Part shown: positions 34,316 to 43,878 of the stretch, one piece after another
Layout of the letters: each line of letters starts with the position of its first letter
Position numbering within the stretch: position 1 is the stretch's first letter
NCBI RefSeq assembly: GCF_047971665.1
Contig: NZ_JBKEAA010000014.1
Location: 1-64,000 of the forward strand
From: Castellaniella sp047971665
GTDB lineage: Bacteria; Pseudomonadota; Gammaproteobacteria; Burkholderiales; Burkholderiaceae_B
Direction: 5' to 3'
Length of the DNA: 64,000 bases
Notes under the pieces: generated by a model
What the model was told of the DNA's origin: nothing
What the model saw: only the letters and a program-made list of their open reading frames with translations
Databases searched by the model: none
Program-made: the position numbers and the translations under genes

Positions 34316-36427
34316 ATGTCCGCACATAACCTGTATCTCCTGATTGCCCTGGCGCCGCTGGTCACTGCTGTGATCGCCGGCTTCTTCGGCACGGGCTTTC
34401 TCGGGTCGTGGCTGGGGCGCCGCGGCTCGCACCTGCTGACCATCCTCGGGGTGGCAGTATCCTTTGCCGGTTCGCTGCTGGTGTTGCAGCAGGTGCTCGA
34501 TGGCCAGACCTTCGAGGGCACGGTCTACACCTGGTCCATGATCGGTTCGGTCAAGTTCGAGATCGGCTTCCTGATCGATCCGCTGACGGCGCTGATGATG
34601 GTGGTGGTGACTTCCGTGTCGCTGATGGTGCACATCTACACCATCGGCTACATGTCCGACGATCCGGGCTATCAGCGTTTCTTCTCCTATATCTCGTTGT
34701 TCACCTTCTCCATGCTGATGCTGGTGATGTCGAACAACATGCTGCAACTGTTCTTCGGCTGGGAGGCCGTCGGCCTGGTGTCCTACCTGCTGATCGGCTT
34801 CTACTACGGTCGTCCCTCGGCGGTGTTCGCCAACCTGAAGGCCTTCCTGGTCAACCGCGTCGGTGATTTCGGCTTCGTGCTGGGGATCGGCCTGCTGTAC
34901 GCCTATACCGGCAGCCTGAACTATGCCGAGGTCTTCGCCCAGGTCGACAAGCTCTCCGGCCTGCTGTTCCCGGGCACGCAATGGCATCTGCTGACCGTGG
35001 TCTGCCTGGCGCTGTTCGTGGGCGCCATGGGGAAATCGGCCCAGGCGCCGCTGCATGTCTGGCTGCCCGACTCCATGGAAGGCCCGACACCGATCTCCGC
35101 CCTGATCCACGCCGCCACCATGGTGACGGCCGGGATCTTCATGGTGGCCCGCTTCTCGCCCGTGTTCGAGATGTCGCCCACGGCGCTGTCGGTCATCATC
35201 GTGATCGGCGCCTTTGGCGCGCTGTTCCTGGGCATCCTCGGGGTGGTGCAGAACGACATCAAGCGCGTGGTGGCCTATTCCACGCTGTCGCAGCTGGGCT
35301 ACATGACGGTGGCGCTGGGCGCCTCGGCCTACCCGGTGGCGATCTTCCACCTGATGACGCACGCCTTCTTCAAGGCGCTGCTGTTCCTGGGTTCCGGCTC
35401 GGTCATCCTGGGCATGCACCACGACCAGGACATGCGCCACATGGGCGGCCTGCGCAAATACATGCCGATCACCTGGATCACCATGCTGATCGGCACGCTG
35501 GCCCTGGTGGGCACGCCGTTCTTCTCCGGCTTCTACTCCAAGGAACACATCATCGAGGCGGCCGGCGCGGCCGGGGTCTGGGGGGCGAATTTCGCCTACT
35601 ACGCGACGCTGTGCGGCGTGTTCGTGACCTCGCTGTATTCCTTCCGCCTGTATTTCCTGGTCTTCCACGGCAAGGAACGCTTCGATACCGTGCATGGTCC
35701 GGCGCATGTGCATCACGACGAAGGCCGCACGCTGGCGGTCCACGGTCACGAGGCGCACGGTCATGACGCCCAGGGTCACGGCGCGAGCCATGACGGCCAC
35801 GGCGACCATGCGCATGGCGATCACGGCCACGATGCGCATCATGGTGGCCTGCCCAAGGAATCGCCCTGGGTGGTGACGCTGCCGCTGGTCCTGCTGGCGG
35901 TGATGTCGGTGGTGGCCGGGATCTGGTTCATCGACCCGTTGCTGTTCAATGGCTTCTTCGGCAAGAGCATCACGGTGGCCGCTCACCATCCCGCCATGGC
36001 CGAGCTGGCCGAGGAATGGCAGGGCTGGATCGCCTTCGCGGTGCATGGCTTCTCGACCGTGCCGTTCATGTTGCTGGTGGCCGGTTTCGTGGTGGCCTGG
36101 TACTGCTGGCTGGTGAACCCGTCGGTGCCCGCCGCGCTGGCGCGCGGCCTGGCGCCGGTCTACCGCCTGCTGGACAACAAGTACTACTTCGACTGGTTCA
36201 ATGAGAACGTCATCGCCCGCTTTGCCCGTGCCCTGGGGCGCGGCCTCTGGCAGGGCGGCGACCGTGGCATCATCGATGGCCTGATCGTCAACGGCAGCGC
36301 GCGTCTGGTGGGGGCTGCGGCCGCCGCCGCCCGCCTGCTGCAGTCCGGCTACATCTATCACTACGCCTTCGCCATGATCATCGGCATCATGGTGTTTCTC
36401 ACATTCTTCATCTTGATGGTTCACTGA
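34316..36427 (+). CDS. nuoL: NADH-quinone oxidoreductase subunit L with His-rich insertion
   Basis: 703 residues; the usual range is about 610-690. Distal antiporter-like proton pump with a long lateral helix. Family motifs include FFGWEAVGLVSYLLIGFYY, WLPDSMEGPTPISALIHAATMVTAG and VVAYSTLSQLGYM. Between two C-terminal membrane segments, at about residues 459-512, lies a hydrophilic insertion with about 17 histidines in repeated GH/DH/AH pairs. This insertion accounts for the extra length; related betaproteobacteria have a shorter version as far as I recall. The stop shares one base with the nuoM ATG. Confidence 0.97.
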   Translation: MSAHNLYLLIALAPLVTAVIAGFFGTGFLGSWLGRRGSHLLTILGVAVSFAGSLLVLQQVLDGQTFEGTVYTWSMIGSVKFEIGFLIDPLTALMMVVVTSVSLMVHIYTIGYMSDDPGYQRFFSYISLFTFSMLMLVMSNNMLQLFFGWEAVGLVSYLLIGFYYGRPSAVFANLKAFLVNRVGDFGFVLGIGLLYAYTGSLNYAEVFAQVDKLSGLLFPGTQWHLLTVVCLALFVGAMGKSAQAPLHVWLPDSMEGPTPISALIHAATMVTAGIFMVARFSPVFEMSPTALSVIIVIGAFGALFLGILGVVQNDIKRVVAYSTLSQLGYMTVALGASAYPVAIFHLMTHAFFKALLFLGSGSVILGMHHDQDMRHMGGLRKYMPITWITMLIGTLALVGTPFFSGFYSKEHIIEAAGAAGVWGANFAYYATLCGVFVTSLYSFRLYFLVFHGKERFDTVHGPAHVHHDEGRTLAVHGHEAHGHDAQGHGASHDGHGDHAHGDHGHDAHHGGLPKESPWVVTLPLVLLAVMSVVAGIWFIDPLLFNGFFGKSITVAAHHPAMAELAEEWQGWIAFAVHGFSTVPFMLLVAGFVVAWYCWLVNPSVPAALARGLAPVYRLLDNKYYFDWFNENVIARFARALGRGLWQGGDRGIIDGLIVNGSARLVGAAAAAARLLQSGYIYHYAFAMIIGIMVFLTFFILMVH

Positions 36428-37926
36428 TGGCTAGCGAAATGGCGTCCACTACACTCCCCTGGCTGACCCTCTCGATCTTCGTCCCGATCTTCTTCGGGCT
36501 GCTGGTGCTGCTGATCGGCCGGGACGACAATCCGGGGCCCGCCCGGGTGCTGTCTCTGGTCGGCTCGATTGCCGGGCTGCTGGTGACCATTCCCCTGTAC
36601 ACCGGCTTCAACGCGGATACGGCCGACATGCAGTTCGTCGAAAAGACTCCGTGGATCGAGGCCTTCAACCTCAACTATCACCTGGGGATCGACGGCATCT
36701 CGGTCTGGTTCGTGCTGCTGACCGCCTTCATCACCATCATCGTGGTGCTGGCCGGCTGGGAGATCATCAAATCGCGCGTGTCGCAGTACATGGCCTCGTT
36801 CCTGATCCTGTCGGGCCTGATGATCGGGGTGTTCTGCGCCCTGGACGGCATGCTGTTCTACGTGTTCTTCGAGGCCACCCTGATTCCGATGTACATCATC
36901 ATCGGCGCCTGGGGCGGTCCGAACCGCGTGTACGCGGCATTCAAGTTCTTCCTCTACACGCTGATGGGCTCGTTGCTGACCCTGATCGCCTTCATCTACC
37001 TGTGGCACGCCTCGGGCGGGTCCTTCGATGTGGCGACCTGGCAGAAACTGCCACTGGACTACACCGAGCAGATCCTCATCTTCGTGGCGCTGCTGGCGGC
37101 TTTCGCGGTCAAGGTGCCGATGTGGCCGGTGCATACCTGGCTGCCCGACGCCCACGTCGAGGCCCCCACGGGCGGCTCCATCGTGCTGGCGGCCATCATG
37201 CTCAAGCTCGGCGCCTATGCTTTCCTGCGCTTCTCGCTGCCGATCGCGCCGGACGCTTCGCACAGCCTGGCCGGCCTGATGATCGCGCTGTCGCTGATCG
37301 CGGTGATCTACATCGGCCTGGTCGCCATCGTCCAGGACGACATGAAAAAACTCGTCGCCTATTCATCCGTGGCGCACATGGGTTTCGTGACCCTGGGGTT
37401 CTTCCTGTTCAATGTCACGGGTCTCGAGGGCGCCATCATCCAGATGATCTCGCACGGCTTCGTGTCGGGCGCGATGTTCATGTGCATCGGCGTGATGTAT
37501 GACCGGCTGCACACGCGCCGCATTGACGCCTATGGCGGGGTGGTGCACCGCATGCCGCGCTTCGTCACGTATTTCGTGCTGTTTTCCATGGCCAATGCGG
37601 GACTGCCGGGCACCAGCGGCTTCATCGGTGAGTTCACGGTGATCCTGGGCGCGGTGCAGTACAACTTCTGGATCGGGCTGCTGGCCGCCACGGCGCTGAT
37701 CTGGGGCGCGGGCTATTCGCTGTGGATGGTCAAGCGCGTGGCCTTCGGGCCCGTGGCCAACGAGCAGGTCGACGGCATGTCCGACCTGTGCAGCCGCGAG
37801 TTCCTGATCCTGGGCCTGCTGGCCATCCTGACGCTGTTCATGGGCATCTATCCCAAGCCCTTCACGGACCTGATGCATCCCTCGGTGCAAGCCTTGCTGC
37901 AGCACGTGTCCATCTCGAAACTGTAG
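36427..37926 (+). CDS. nuoM: NADH-quinone oxidoreductase subunit M
   Basis: 499 residues, fourteen membrane helices. Antiporter-like proton-pumping subunit. NYHLGIDGISVWFVLLTAF, the glutamate-bearing FFEATLIPMYIIIGAWGG, HTWLPDAHVEAPTGGSIVLA and the KKLVAYSSVAHMGFV signature are intact. One-base overlap with nuoL (TGATG) points to coupled translation. Confidence 0.98.
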   Translation: MASEMASTTLPWLTLSIFVPIFFGLLVLLIGRDDNPGPARVLSLVGSIAGLLVTIPLYTGFNADTADMQFVEKTPWIEAFNLNYHLGIDGISVWFVLLTAFITIIVVLAGWEIIKSRVSQYMASFLILSGLMIGVFCALDGMLFYVFFEATLIPMYIIIGAWGGPNRVYAAFKFFLYTLMGSLLTLIAFIYLWHASGGSFDVATWQKLPLDYTEQILIFVALLAAFAVKVPMWPVHTWLPDAHVEAPTGGSIVLAAIMLKLGAYAFLRFSLPIAPDASHSLAGLMIALSLIAVIYIGLVAIVQDDMKKLVAYSSVAHMGFVTLGFFLFNVTGLEGAIIQMISHGFVSGAMFMCIGVMYDRLHTRRIDAYGGVVHRMPRFVTYFVLFSMANAGLPGTSGFIGEFTVILGAVQYNFWIGLLAATALIWGAGYSLWMVKRVAFGPVANEQVDGMSDLCSREFLILGLLAILTLFMGIYPKPFTDLMHPSVQALLQHVSISKL

Positions 37927-37938
37927 GCCTGAACCACT

Positions 37939-39417
37939 ATGCAAAATCTTTTCGACTTCGCGCTGGCGACTCCCGAGATCGTTCTGCTGGTGCTGACCGG
38001 GGCCGTGCTGCTGATCGATGCCTTCGGCAACGAACCGACGCGGCGCATGACGTTCATGCTGACCATGGGCACCGTGCTGGTCGCCGTGCTGGTGTCCTGG
38101 GGGCAATGGGGCGAGGCCACGCAGGGCCGCACTTTCGGCAGCCTGTACGTGGCGGATTCCCTGGGCCATTTCCTCAAGATCCTGTCGGCCATCGCCGTGG
38201 GCGTGACGCTGATCTACGGTCGCGCCTACGCCGAGAAACGCGACATGGTGGCGCGCGGCGGCGAGATGTATTCCCTGGCGCTGCTGGCGTTGCTGGGCGA
38301 GTTCGTGATGATCTCGGCCGGCAGCATGCTGACGGTGTACCTGGGCGTTGAGCTGATGTCCTTCGCGCTGTACGGTCTGGTCGCCCTGCGCCGGGATCAT
38401 CTGGCCTCGACCGAGGCCGCGATGAAATACTATGTGCTGGGCTGCCTGGCCTCCGGCATCCTGCTCTATGGCATGTCCATGATCTACGGCGCCACCGGAC
38501 AGCTGGGGCTGGCCGAGATCGGCCAGGTGATCCGCGAGGGCGGCGCCGATCGCATGCCGCTGGTGTTCGGCGTGGTGTTCATCGTCTCGGGACTGGCCTT
38601 CAAGATGACGGCCGCGCCTTTCCACATGTGGACGCCCGACGTCTATCAGGGCGCGCCGACCACGGTCACGCTGCTGGTGGGCTCGGCGCCGAAGTTCGCG
38701 GCCTTCGTCATCACGCTGCGCCTGCTGATCGATGCGCTGCATGGCATCGCCGTGGACTGGCAGCCGATGTTGCTGATCCTGGCCGTGCTGTCGCTGGCCG
38801 TCGGCAATATCGTGGCCATCGCCCAGACCAACTTCAAGCGCATGCTGGCCTATTCGACCATCGGTCAGATGGGCTTCGTGTTCCTGGGGCTGATGTCCGG
38901 CGTCTATGACGGCCAGGCCAGCGTTGCAGCCTACGGCTCTTCGCTGTTCTATGTGGTCATCTATGTGCTGACCACGCTGTCCACGTTCGGACTGATCCTG
39001 CTGCTGTCGCGCCAGGGCTTCGAATGCGAGGAGATCTCCGACCTCAAGGGCCTGAACCGCCGCAATCCGCTGCTGGCCGGCGTGCTGCTGCTGTCCATGT
39101 TCTCGCTGGCCGGCATCCCGCCGCTGGCGGGCTTCTACGCCAAGCTGGTCGTGCTGCAGGCGGTGGTCGGCGCCGGTCATGTCTGGCTGGCCGTGTTCGC
39201 CGTGATGTGTTCGCTGATCGGCGCCTTCTACTACCTGCGCGTGGTCAAGACGGCCTATTTCGACGAACCCGAGGACCATGTCAAGCTGGGTTCGGGCACG
39301 CTGGCCACTCGCGGCGTGATGTCGCTGAACGGCCTGCTGGTGATCGGCCTGGGCATTCTGCCCGGCGGTCTGATGTCCCTGTGCGTGGATGTCATCCGGC
39401 AGTCGCTGACTTTCTGA
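37939..39417 (+). CDS. nuoN: NADH-quinone oxidoreductase subunit N
   Basis: 492 residues, fourteen membrane helices. Third antiporter-like subunit, proximal to the peripheral arm. Recognised by YLGVELMSFALYGLVALRRD, the lysine-containing FKMTAAPFHMWTPDVYQGAP, NFKRMLAYSTIGQMGFVFLG and AGIPPLAGFYAKLVVLQA. Last canonical nuo gene; 16 bp before the DUF2818 gene. Confidence 0.98.
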   Translation: MQNLFDFALATPEIVLLVLTGAVLLIDAFGNEPTRRMTFMLTMGTVLVAVLVSWGQWGEATQGRTFGSLYVADSLGHFLKILSAIAVGVTLIYGRAYAEKRDMVARGGEMYSLALLALLGEFVMISAGSMLTVYLGVELMSFALYGLVALRRDHLASTEAAMKYYVLGCLASGILLYGMSMIYGATGQLGLAEIGQVIREGGADRMPLVFGVVFIVSGLAFKMTAAPFHMWTPDVYQGAPTTVTLLVGSAPKFAAFVITLRLLIDALHGIAVDWQPMLLILAVLSLAVGNIVAIAQTNFKRMLAYSTIGQMGFVFLGLMSGVYDGQASVAAYGSSLFYVVIYVLTTLSTFGLILLLSRQGFECEEISDLKGLNRRNPLLAGVLLLSMFSLAGIPPLAGFYAKLVVLQAVVGAGHVWLAVFAVMCSLIGAFYYLRVVKTAYFDEPEDHVKLGSGTLATRGVMSLNGLLVIGLGILPGGLMSLCVDVIRQSLTF

Positions 39418-39433
39418 TCCGGCAGCCGTACCG

Positions 39434-39979
39434 ATGTCCCTGACGGCTGCGGTCTGGATCGTCATCCTCTGCGCTCTGGTGATGGCCAACCTGCCGTTCC
39501 TGCTGGAACGGCGGCTGGCGCCATGGCCCTGGAGCGCCGGATGCGCCGCGTATTCCGGGCCGACGCGCTGGGGGCTGGGCCTGATCTTTCTGGCTGCCCT
39601 GGGCCTGTGGTCCTGGGGCACGCTCAAGCTGGTGGGCGGGTCCTTTGCCGGTGGCGGCGCCACCACGGGGCTGTTCCTCCTGAAACTGCTGTTCAGCCTG
39701 CTGACCGCCGGTTTGCTGCTGGCGCTGCCGGGCTGGCGCCGGACCCCGTCCGGCGCCGATGCCCCGGCGAAGGCGGGCGTGAAATCCTTTTTCGACCGCC
39801 TGCTGGAGGTCCTGGTGGGCTATGTGCTGGTCGGGACACTGGGATTCGCGCTGGAACTGAATCTGGGCAATGCCTTTCCCCAGCGCTGGGAATTCTATGC
39901 CGTGACTTTGTCGTTGTTCCTGGTGCTGGGCTATCCCGGGTTCGTCTGGCGCTACATGCTGCGCCGCCGTTCGCGCTGA
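39434..39979 (+). CDS. DUF2818 family membrane protein, enlarged form
   Basis: 181 residues; DUF2818 proteins that follow nuoN in Burkholderiales are usually about 95-110. The N-terminus (VWIVILCALVMANLPFLLER) and C-terminus (LLEVLVGYVLVGTLGFALEL, then QRWEFYAVTLSLFLVLGYPGFVWRY) match the family. Between them about 70 extra residues add two or three hydrophobic segments and a Pro/Ala linker. Its fixed position after complex I suggests a role in assembly or stability, but none is established. Expected in the inner membrane. Confidence 0.85.
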   Translation: MSLTAAVWIVILCALVMANLPFLLERRLAPWPWSAGCAAYSGPTRWGLGLIFLAALGLWSWGTLKLVGGSFAGGGATTGLFLLKLLFSLLTAGLLLALPGWRRTPSGADAPAKAGVKSFFDRLLEVLVGYVLVGTLGFALELNLGNAFPQRWEFYAVTLSLFLVLGYPGFVWRYMLRRRSR

Positions 39980-40034
39980 TCTGCTGGCGCTGACGCGCGG
40001 ATCCATGCGCTGGGGCATGCCCCGCGCCCGCTGT

Positions 40035-41156
40035 TCATTCCTTAGGGACTTCCAGCCCCAGACCCCGGGCGTCGGGCGGCCACAGGACGTCCGCGCTGAT
40101 ATCGGCCAGCGTGCGGCAGCCCGTCAGGGCCATCGCGACTTCCAGTTCTCCGCGCAGCACCTGGATCAGATGCGCCAGGGCGGGCGCCCCCCCCGCTGTC
40201 AGGGCGTGCAGGACGGGACGGCCGATCAGCACTCCCCGGGCGCCCAGCGCCAGCGCCTTGAGAATGTCCGTGCCCCGGCGAATGCCGCCATCCACCAGAA
40301 GCGGGATACGGTTCGCCACGGCCCGCGCCACAGCGGGCAGCGCTTCGCAGGTGGAGGGCAGGGTATCGAGGCAGCGGCCGCCGTGATTGGACACGATCAG
40401 ACCGTCGATGCCGCAGCCCAGGGCACGGCGCGCGTCCTGTGCATCCAGCACGCCTTTCAGCCACAGAGGCGTGTCATCGGGCAGATGGTGACGCAGCCAG
40501 GTCACGTCGTCCCAGGTGGGCGCAGCATCCAGCAATCCGCTGTCGAACAGCGGGCTGCCACCCGGGGCGGCGGGCCGGGCGGCCGGTGGTGACAGGCCTT
40601 CCAGATGCACGGCGCGCAGCGTGTCGGGCACGCGAAAACCACTGCGCTGTTCAGCGTTGCGCACCCCGTTGACAGGGGCGTCCACCGTCAGCACCAGGGC
40701 GCGGGCCCCGGCTTGCAGCGCCCGGGACGCCAGCGCCAGCGTGTCCTCGCGGCAGGCCTGGGCATAGAGCTGGAACCACAACAGGGGCGGCTGCGGCAGA
40801 GCGGACAGCGTTTCGATGGCCGTGCCCGATTGGGCGCTCAGAATGTAGGATGTGCCGGTGGCCGCCGCAGCCAGGGCGGTGGCAGTCTCGCCATCGGGAT
40901 GGACCAGGCCGTGCCAGGCGGTGGGCGCGATCAGGATCGGATGCGCCAGGGTCTGACCACAGAGCGTCAGCCGGGTGTGGGCGTCGCTCAGAGGGCGCAG
41001 CACATGGCTGCGCAGTCGCAGGGCCCGCCAGGCATCGAGATTGGCCCGGGCCGTGTGCGCGTCGGCGCCGCCGGAATCCAGCCAGGAGCGGATGGCCGGT
41101 TCGAGACGCTTGCCGGCCAGGTCGGCATAGTCCTGGGCGCAGAGGGGATCAGTCAT
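40035..41156 (-). CDS. FMN-dependent alpha-hydroxyacid oxidase / dehydrogenase
   Basis: 373 residues. Same TIM-barrel FMN superfamily as lldD but a separate branch, closer to glycolate/lactate oxidase-like proteins. Visible: LTLCGQTLAHPILIAPTAWHGLVHPDGE (FMN), ALVLTVDAPVNGVRNAEQRSG, WLKGVLDAQDARRALG, the catalytic His and Arg in VSNHGGRCLDTLP and the phosphate site LVDGGIRRGTDILKALALGARGVLIGR. The start MTDPLCAQDYADLA is chosen over an upstream in-frame ATG that lacks homology. Substrate not predictable; convergent with the nuo operon end and divergent from serB. Confidence 0.88.
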   Translation of the reverse strand: MTDPLCAQDYADLAGKRLEPAIRSWLDSGGADAHTARANLDAWRALRLRSHVLRPLSDAHTRLTLCGQTLAHPILIAPTAWHGLVHPDGETATALAAAATGTSYILSAQSGTAIETLSALPQPPLLWFQLYAQACREDTLALASRALQAGARALVLTVDAPVNGVRNAEQRSGFRVPDTLRAVHLEGLSPPAARPAAPGGSPLFDSGLLDAAPTWDDVTWLRHHLPDDTPLWLKGVLDAQDARRALGCGIDGLIVSNHGGRCLDTLPSTCEALPAVARAVANRIPLLVDGGIRRGTDILKALALGARGVLIGRPVLHALTAGGAPALAHLIQVLRGELEVAMALTGCRTLADISADVLWPPDARGLGLEVPKE

Positions 41157-41344
41157 GAGGGATTCCGGAGAGACGGGTGAAAAATGCCGGCCGCCCGCGC
41201 CGTGCGATGCATGGACTGGCAAGCCATGGGTCGTGATCTTGCGCGCGCGATCGAGTGCCGGGTCAGTCGTCCGGGGCCGGTCCGCAGGCGGCGGGGGCCG
41301 GACAGACGGTAAAATGGCCGCGCTGAATCCCGAGGACATTCCCC

Positions 41345-42196
41345 ATGGCACATATCATTTTGCAGGCGCCGCGTCTGGCGGCAGCCGACATCGAACGGCT
41401 GGCGGCCGTGGCCTGCGCGGGCGGCGTTCAGGAATTGGGGCCCACGGCCGTGCGCCTGCTGGAGGTGGATCCGGGCTGCCGGGACGAGGCGCTGGCACAG
41501 GCGGCGGCGGTTCGCATGGATGCCGCCTGGCTGGACACAGTGCATCGTCTGGGCGACTGCCGGGTGCTGGCCATGGACATGGACTCCACGCTGGTCAATA
41601 TCGAATGCATCGATGAGATCGCCGACGCGGCGGGCCGCAAGGCTGAGGTCGCCGCGATCACCGAGGCGGCCATGCGAGGCGAGATCAAGGATTTCTCCGA
41701 GAGCCTGCGCCGCCGGGTGGCGCTGCTGCGTGGTGTGCCGGAAACCGCGCTGGAACAGGTCTTTGCCCAGCGCCTGCGGCTCAATCCCGGCGCCGAGCGG
41801 CTCATCGAGGTCGTCCGGGCGCATGGCCTGAAGACGATCCTGGTATCCGGCGGGTTCACGTTCTTTACCGAGCGGTTGCGCCGGGGGCTGGCGCTGGATG
41901 AGGCGCATGCGAACACCCTGGAGGTCGTGGACGGGATGCTGACGGGCCGGGTGCTGGGCGACATCGTCGATGGTGCCGCCAAGGCGCGCTATGTGCAGGC
42001 GCTGATCGAAGCCACGGGCGCGGCGCCGGAACAGGTCATTGTGCTGGGCGATGGCTCCAACGACCTGCCGATGATGGCGCAGGCTTACTACTCGGTGGCC
42101 TATCGAGCCAAGCCCGTGGTGCGCGCCCAGGCGCGTTTCGCGCTGGATCACAGTCCCCTGGACGCGGTGTTGAACTGGTTCCGGCTGCGGCATTAG
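41345..42196 (+). CDS. serB: phosphoserine phosphatase
   Basis: 283 residues. Last step of serine synthesis, hydrolysing phosphoserine. HAD-superfamily motif I MDMDSTLVNIECIDEIA (nucleophile Asp in DMDST), motif II ILVSGGFTFFTERL and motif III VIVLGDGSNDLPMM. An N-terminal segment of about 70 residues (IILQAPRLAAADIERLAAVA) corresponds to the ACT-like regulatory part. Convergent with the PiuC-like hydroxylase after a 10-bp gap. Confidence 0.95.
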   Translation: MAHIILQAPRLAAADIERLAAVACAGGVQELGPTAVRLLEVDPGCRDEALAQAAAVRMDAAWLDTVHRLGDCRVLAMDMDSTLVNIECIDEIADAAGRKAEVAAITEAAMRGEIKDFSESLRRRVALLRGVPETALEQVFAQRLRLNPGAERLIEVVRAHGLKTILVSGGFTFFTERLRRGLALDEAHANTLEVVDGMLTGRVLGDIVDGAAKARYVQALIEATGAAPEQVIVLGDGSNDLPMMAQAYYSVAYRAKPVVRAQARFALDHSPLDAVLNWFRLRH

Positions 42197-42206
42197 CGAG
42201 GACGCC

Positions 42207-42887
42207 CTACAGCTCCGACCACATGCGCAGCAGGTTGTGATAGACCCCGGTGAGCTGGGCGACGGTCTCGGAGTCGGCGCCCGCCTGAATCAGGCGCTGG
42301 ATGGCGATGTCCTGGTTCAGCAGCAGTGCGCGGCGGCTGTCGTCGCGCACCAGGCTCTGGGTCCAGAAGAACGCGCCGTAGCGCACCCCCCGGGTGACGG
42401 GCGTGACGCGATGCAGGCTGGTGCCGGGATAGACCACGGCGTGCCCGGCGGGCAGCCTGACGCGTTGATCGCCGTAGGTGTCCTGAATGATCAGTTCGCC
42501 GCCTTCGTATTCGTCCGGGTCGCTGAAAAAGACCGTGGTGGAGACGTCGGTGCGGATGCGTTCCGCTCCCCCCGGGACCTGGAAGATCGCATTGTCGATA
42601 TGGAACCCGTAGTGCTCGCCGCCTTCGTAGCGATTGAATCGCGGCGGCAGGATGCGTTCGGGCAGGGCGGCGGACTGGAAGACGGGATGCTGGCTCAACG
42701 CCTGCACGATCCGCGCACCGATCCGGCGGCCCGTCGAGTCGTCGAGCGCAAGTTGACGATTGGCCTTGATGTGGGTGGCCACGTGACCTGCTGTGCGGCG
42801 GCCGTCCGTCCAGGGCGCTGCTTCCAGCTCGGCGCGGCACTGGCGTACTTCGTCGGGGGTCAGTAATTCAGGAATGGCGATCAGCAT
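42207..42887 (-). CDS. Fe(II)/2-oxoglutarate-dependent PKHD-type hydroxylase (PiuC/YbiX)
   Basis: 226 residues, standard length. Iron ligands HxD in YGFHIDNAIF and the distal His in TSLHRVTPVTRG; the 2-oxoglutarate Arg lies in RGVRYGAFFW. The YEGGEHYGFH and DPDEYEGGELII segments are diagnostic of the PKHD subgroup. These genes sit beside catecholate-siderophore receptors (E. coli fiu-ybiX, Pseudomonas piuA-piuC) and are iron-regulated, but the substrate is unknown. The chosen ATG gives MLIAIPELLTPDEV. Third gene of fiu - Sel1 - piuC. Confidence 0.92.
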   Translation of the reverse strand: MLIAIPELLTPDEVRQCRAELEAAPWTDGRRTAGHVATHIKANRQLALDDSTGRRIGARIVQALSQHPVFQSAALPERILPPRFNRYEGGEHYGFHIDNAIFQVPGGAERIRTDVSTTVFFSDPDEYEGGELIIQDTYGDQRVRLPAGHAVVYPGTSLHRVTPVTRGVRYGAFFWTQSLVRDDSRRALLLNQDIAIQRLIQAGADSETVAQLTGVYHNLLRMWSEL

Positions 42888-42898
42888 GAGGGGATCGA

Positions 42899-43876
42899 TC
42901 AGGAGGATTGATTGGAGACGGGCGCATGGATGCGTGGTGCGGGCACACCGGCGCCAGGCGCCGGCGTGCCCGGGTGCTGTGCATAGTGCAGGATCAGACG
43001 CTGGATCGTGGCGATCGCCTCGGGCGTCGGCGCGGGGCCGTTGCGACTTGTTGCGTCGATCCAGGATTGCAGCCATGCGGCAGCCTTGCGCAGAAAGGCC
43101 GGCGTGGCGGTCTCGGGGATCCTCGCCAGCCAGGGGAGGGCATCGCCCACCTGGCCGCGCGCGATGAACAGGCGGGCAGTGTTGAACTGGCCCCGGAAAT
43201 CGCCCCCCCGGGCCGCTTCCAGGTAATGCGCCAGGGCGGTCTCCTCATCCTGTTCCACGACCCAGCCGTCTTCGTAGAAACTGCCGATCATGTTGCTGGA
43301 TTTGGCGTGGCCCGCCGCGGCCGCCCGGCGGAACCAGTCCAGCGCGGCGGCGCGGTCCTGGGTCACGCCCTGGCCCAGGGTCAGGGCGGTGGCGTAGTTG
43401 TACATGCCCCAGTCCAGACCGCCCAGCGCCGCCAGGCGAAACCAGTAGGCGGCCAGCAGGGGGTTGGCCGGCACTCCCCAGCCGTGTGCGTGACACTGGC
43501 CCAGCATGTTCAGGGACATGGGGTCATTCTTGCGGGCTGCATGCTCGAACCATTGCACGGCCTGGGCCGGATCGCGTGCGACGCCGTGGCCATCGAGCAA
43601 CCATTGGCCATAGACCAGCTGCGCTTGCGCGACGCCGCCCTCGGCCGCCGCGCGCAGGGTCGCGGCGGCCTGTTCGGGCGGACCGTCCAGAATGCGCTGC
43701 AGATTGGCTGCCAGGGTGTCGTCAGGCGCCTGGTTGATGGCACGGCTGTCCAGCGCACAGGCCGAAGGCGCAATGCCTTCGGCCTGTGACGGGGTCACCG
43801 TGAGCGCCGGCCCGGAGCGGGCCGGCGTCCGGCGCGGGCGGGCCGCGCCGGGTGTCAGTGAAGCAAGAGGGCGCAC
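42899..43876 (-). CDS. Sel1-like (TPR-type) repeat protein
   Basis: 325 residues. Four to five Sel1 repeats between about 70 and 235: AAEGGVAQAQLVYGQWLLDG, AARKNDPMSLNMLGQCHAHG, AALGGLDWGMYNYATALTLG, AAAAGHAKSSNMIGSFYEDG and AARGGDFRGQFNTARLFIAR. Each is about 36 residues, with the AxxG pattern. The N-terminal 45 and C-terminal 50 residues are Pro/Ala-rich. No clear signal peptide. Presumably a protein-interaction scaffold made with the iron-uptake genes fiu and piuC, between which it lies with gaps of only 2 and 11 bp. Confidence 0.88.
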   Translation of the reverse strand: MRPLASLTPGAARPRRTPARSGPALTVTPSQAEGIAPSACALDSRAINQAPDDTLAANLQRILDGPPEQAAATLRAAAEGGVAQAQLVYGQWLLDGHGVARDPAQAVQWFEHAARKNDPMSLNMLGQCHAHGWGVPANPLLAAYWFRLAALGGLDWGMYNYATALTLGQGVTQDRAAALDWFRRAAAAGHAKSSNMIGSFYEDGWVVEQDEETALAHYLEAARGGDFRGQFNTARLFIARGQVGDALPWLARIPETATPAFLRKAAAWLQSWIDATSRNGPAPTPEAIATIQRLILHYAQHPGTPAPGAGVPAPRIHAPVSNQSS

Positions 43877-43878
43877 GG

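Noticed and set aside
29446..39666. Very long antisense frames opposite nuoG, nuoL and nuoN
   Set aside because: GC-rich coding DNA leaves antisense frames open; the translations are His/Gln/Arg-rich and lie opposite unambiguous complex I subunits.
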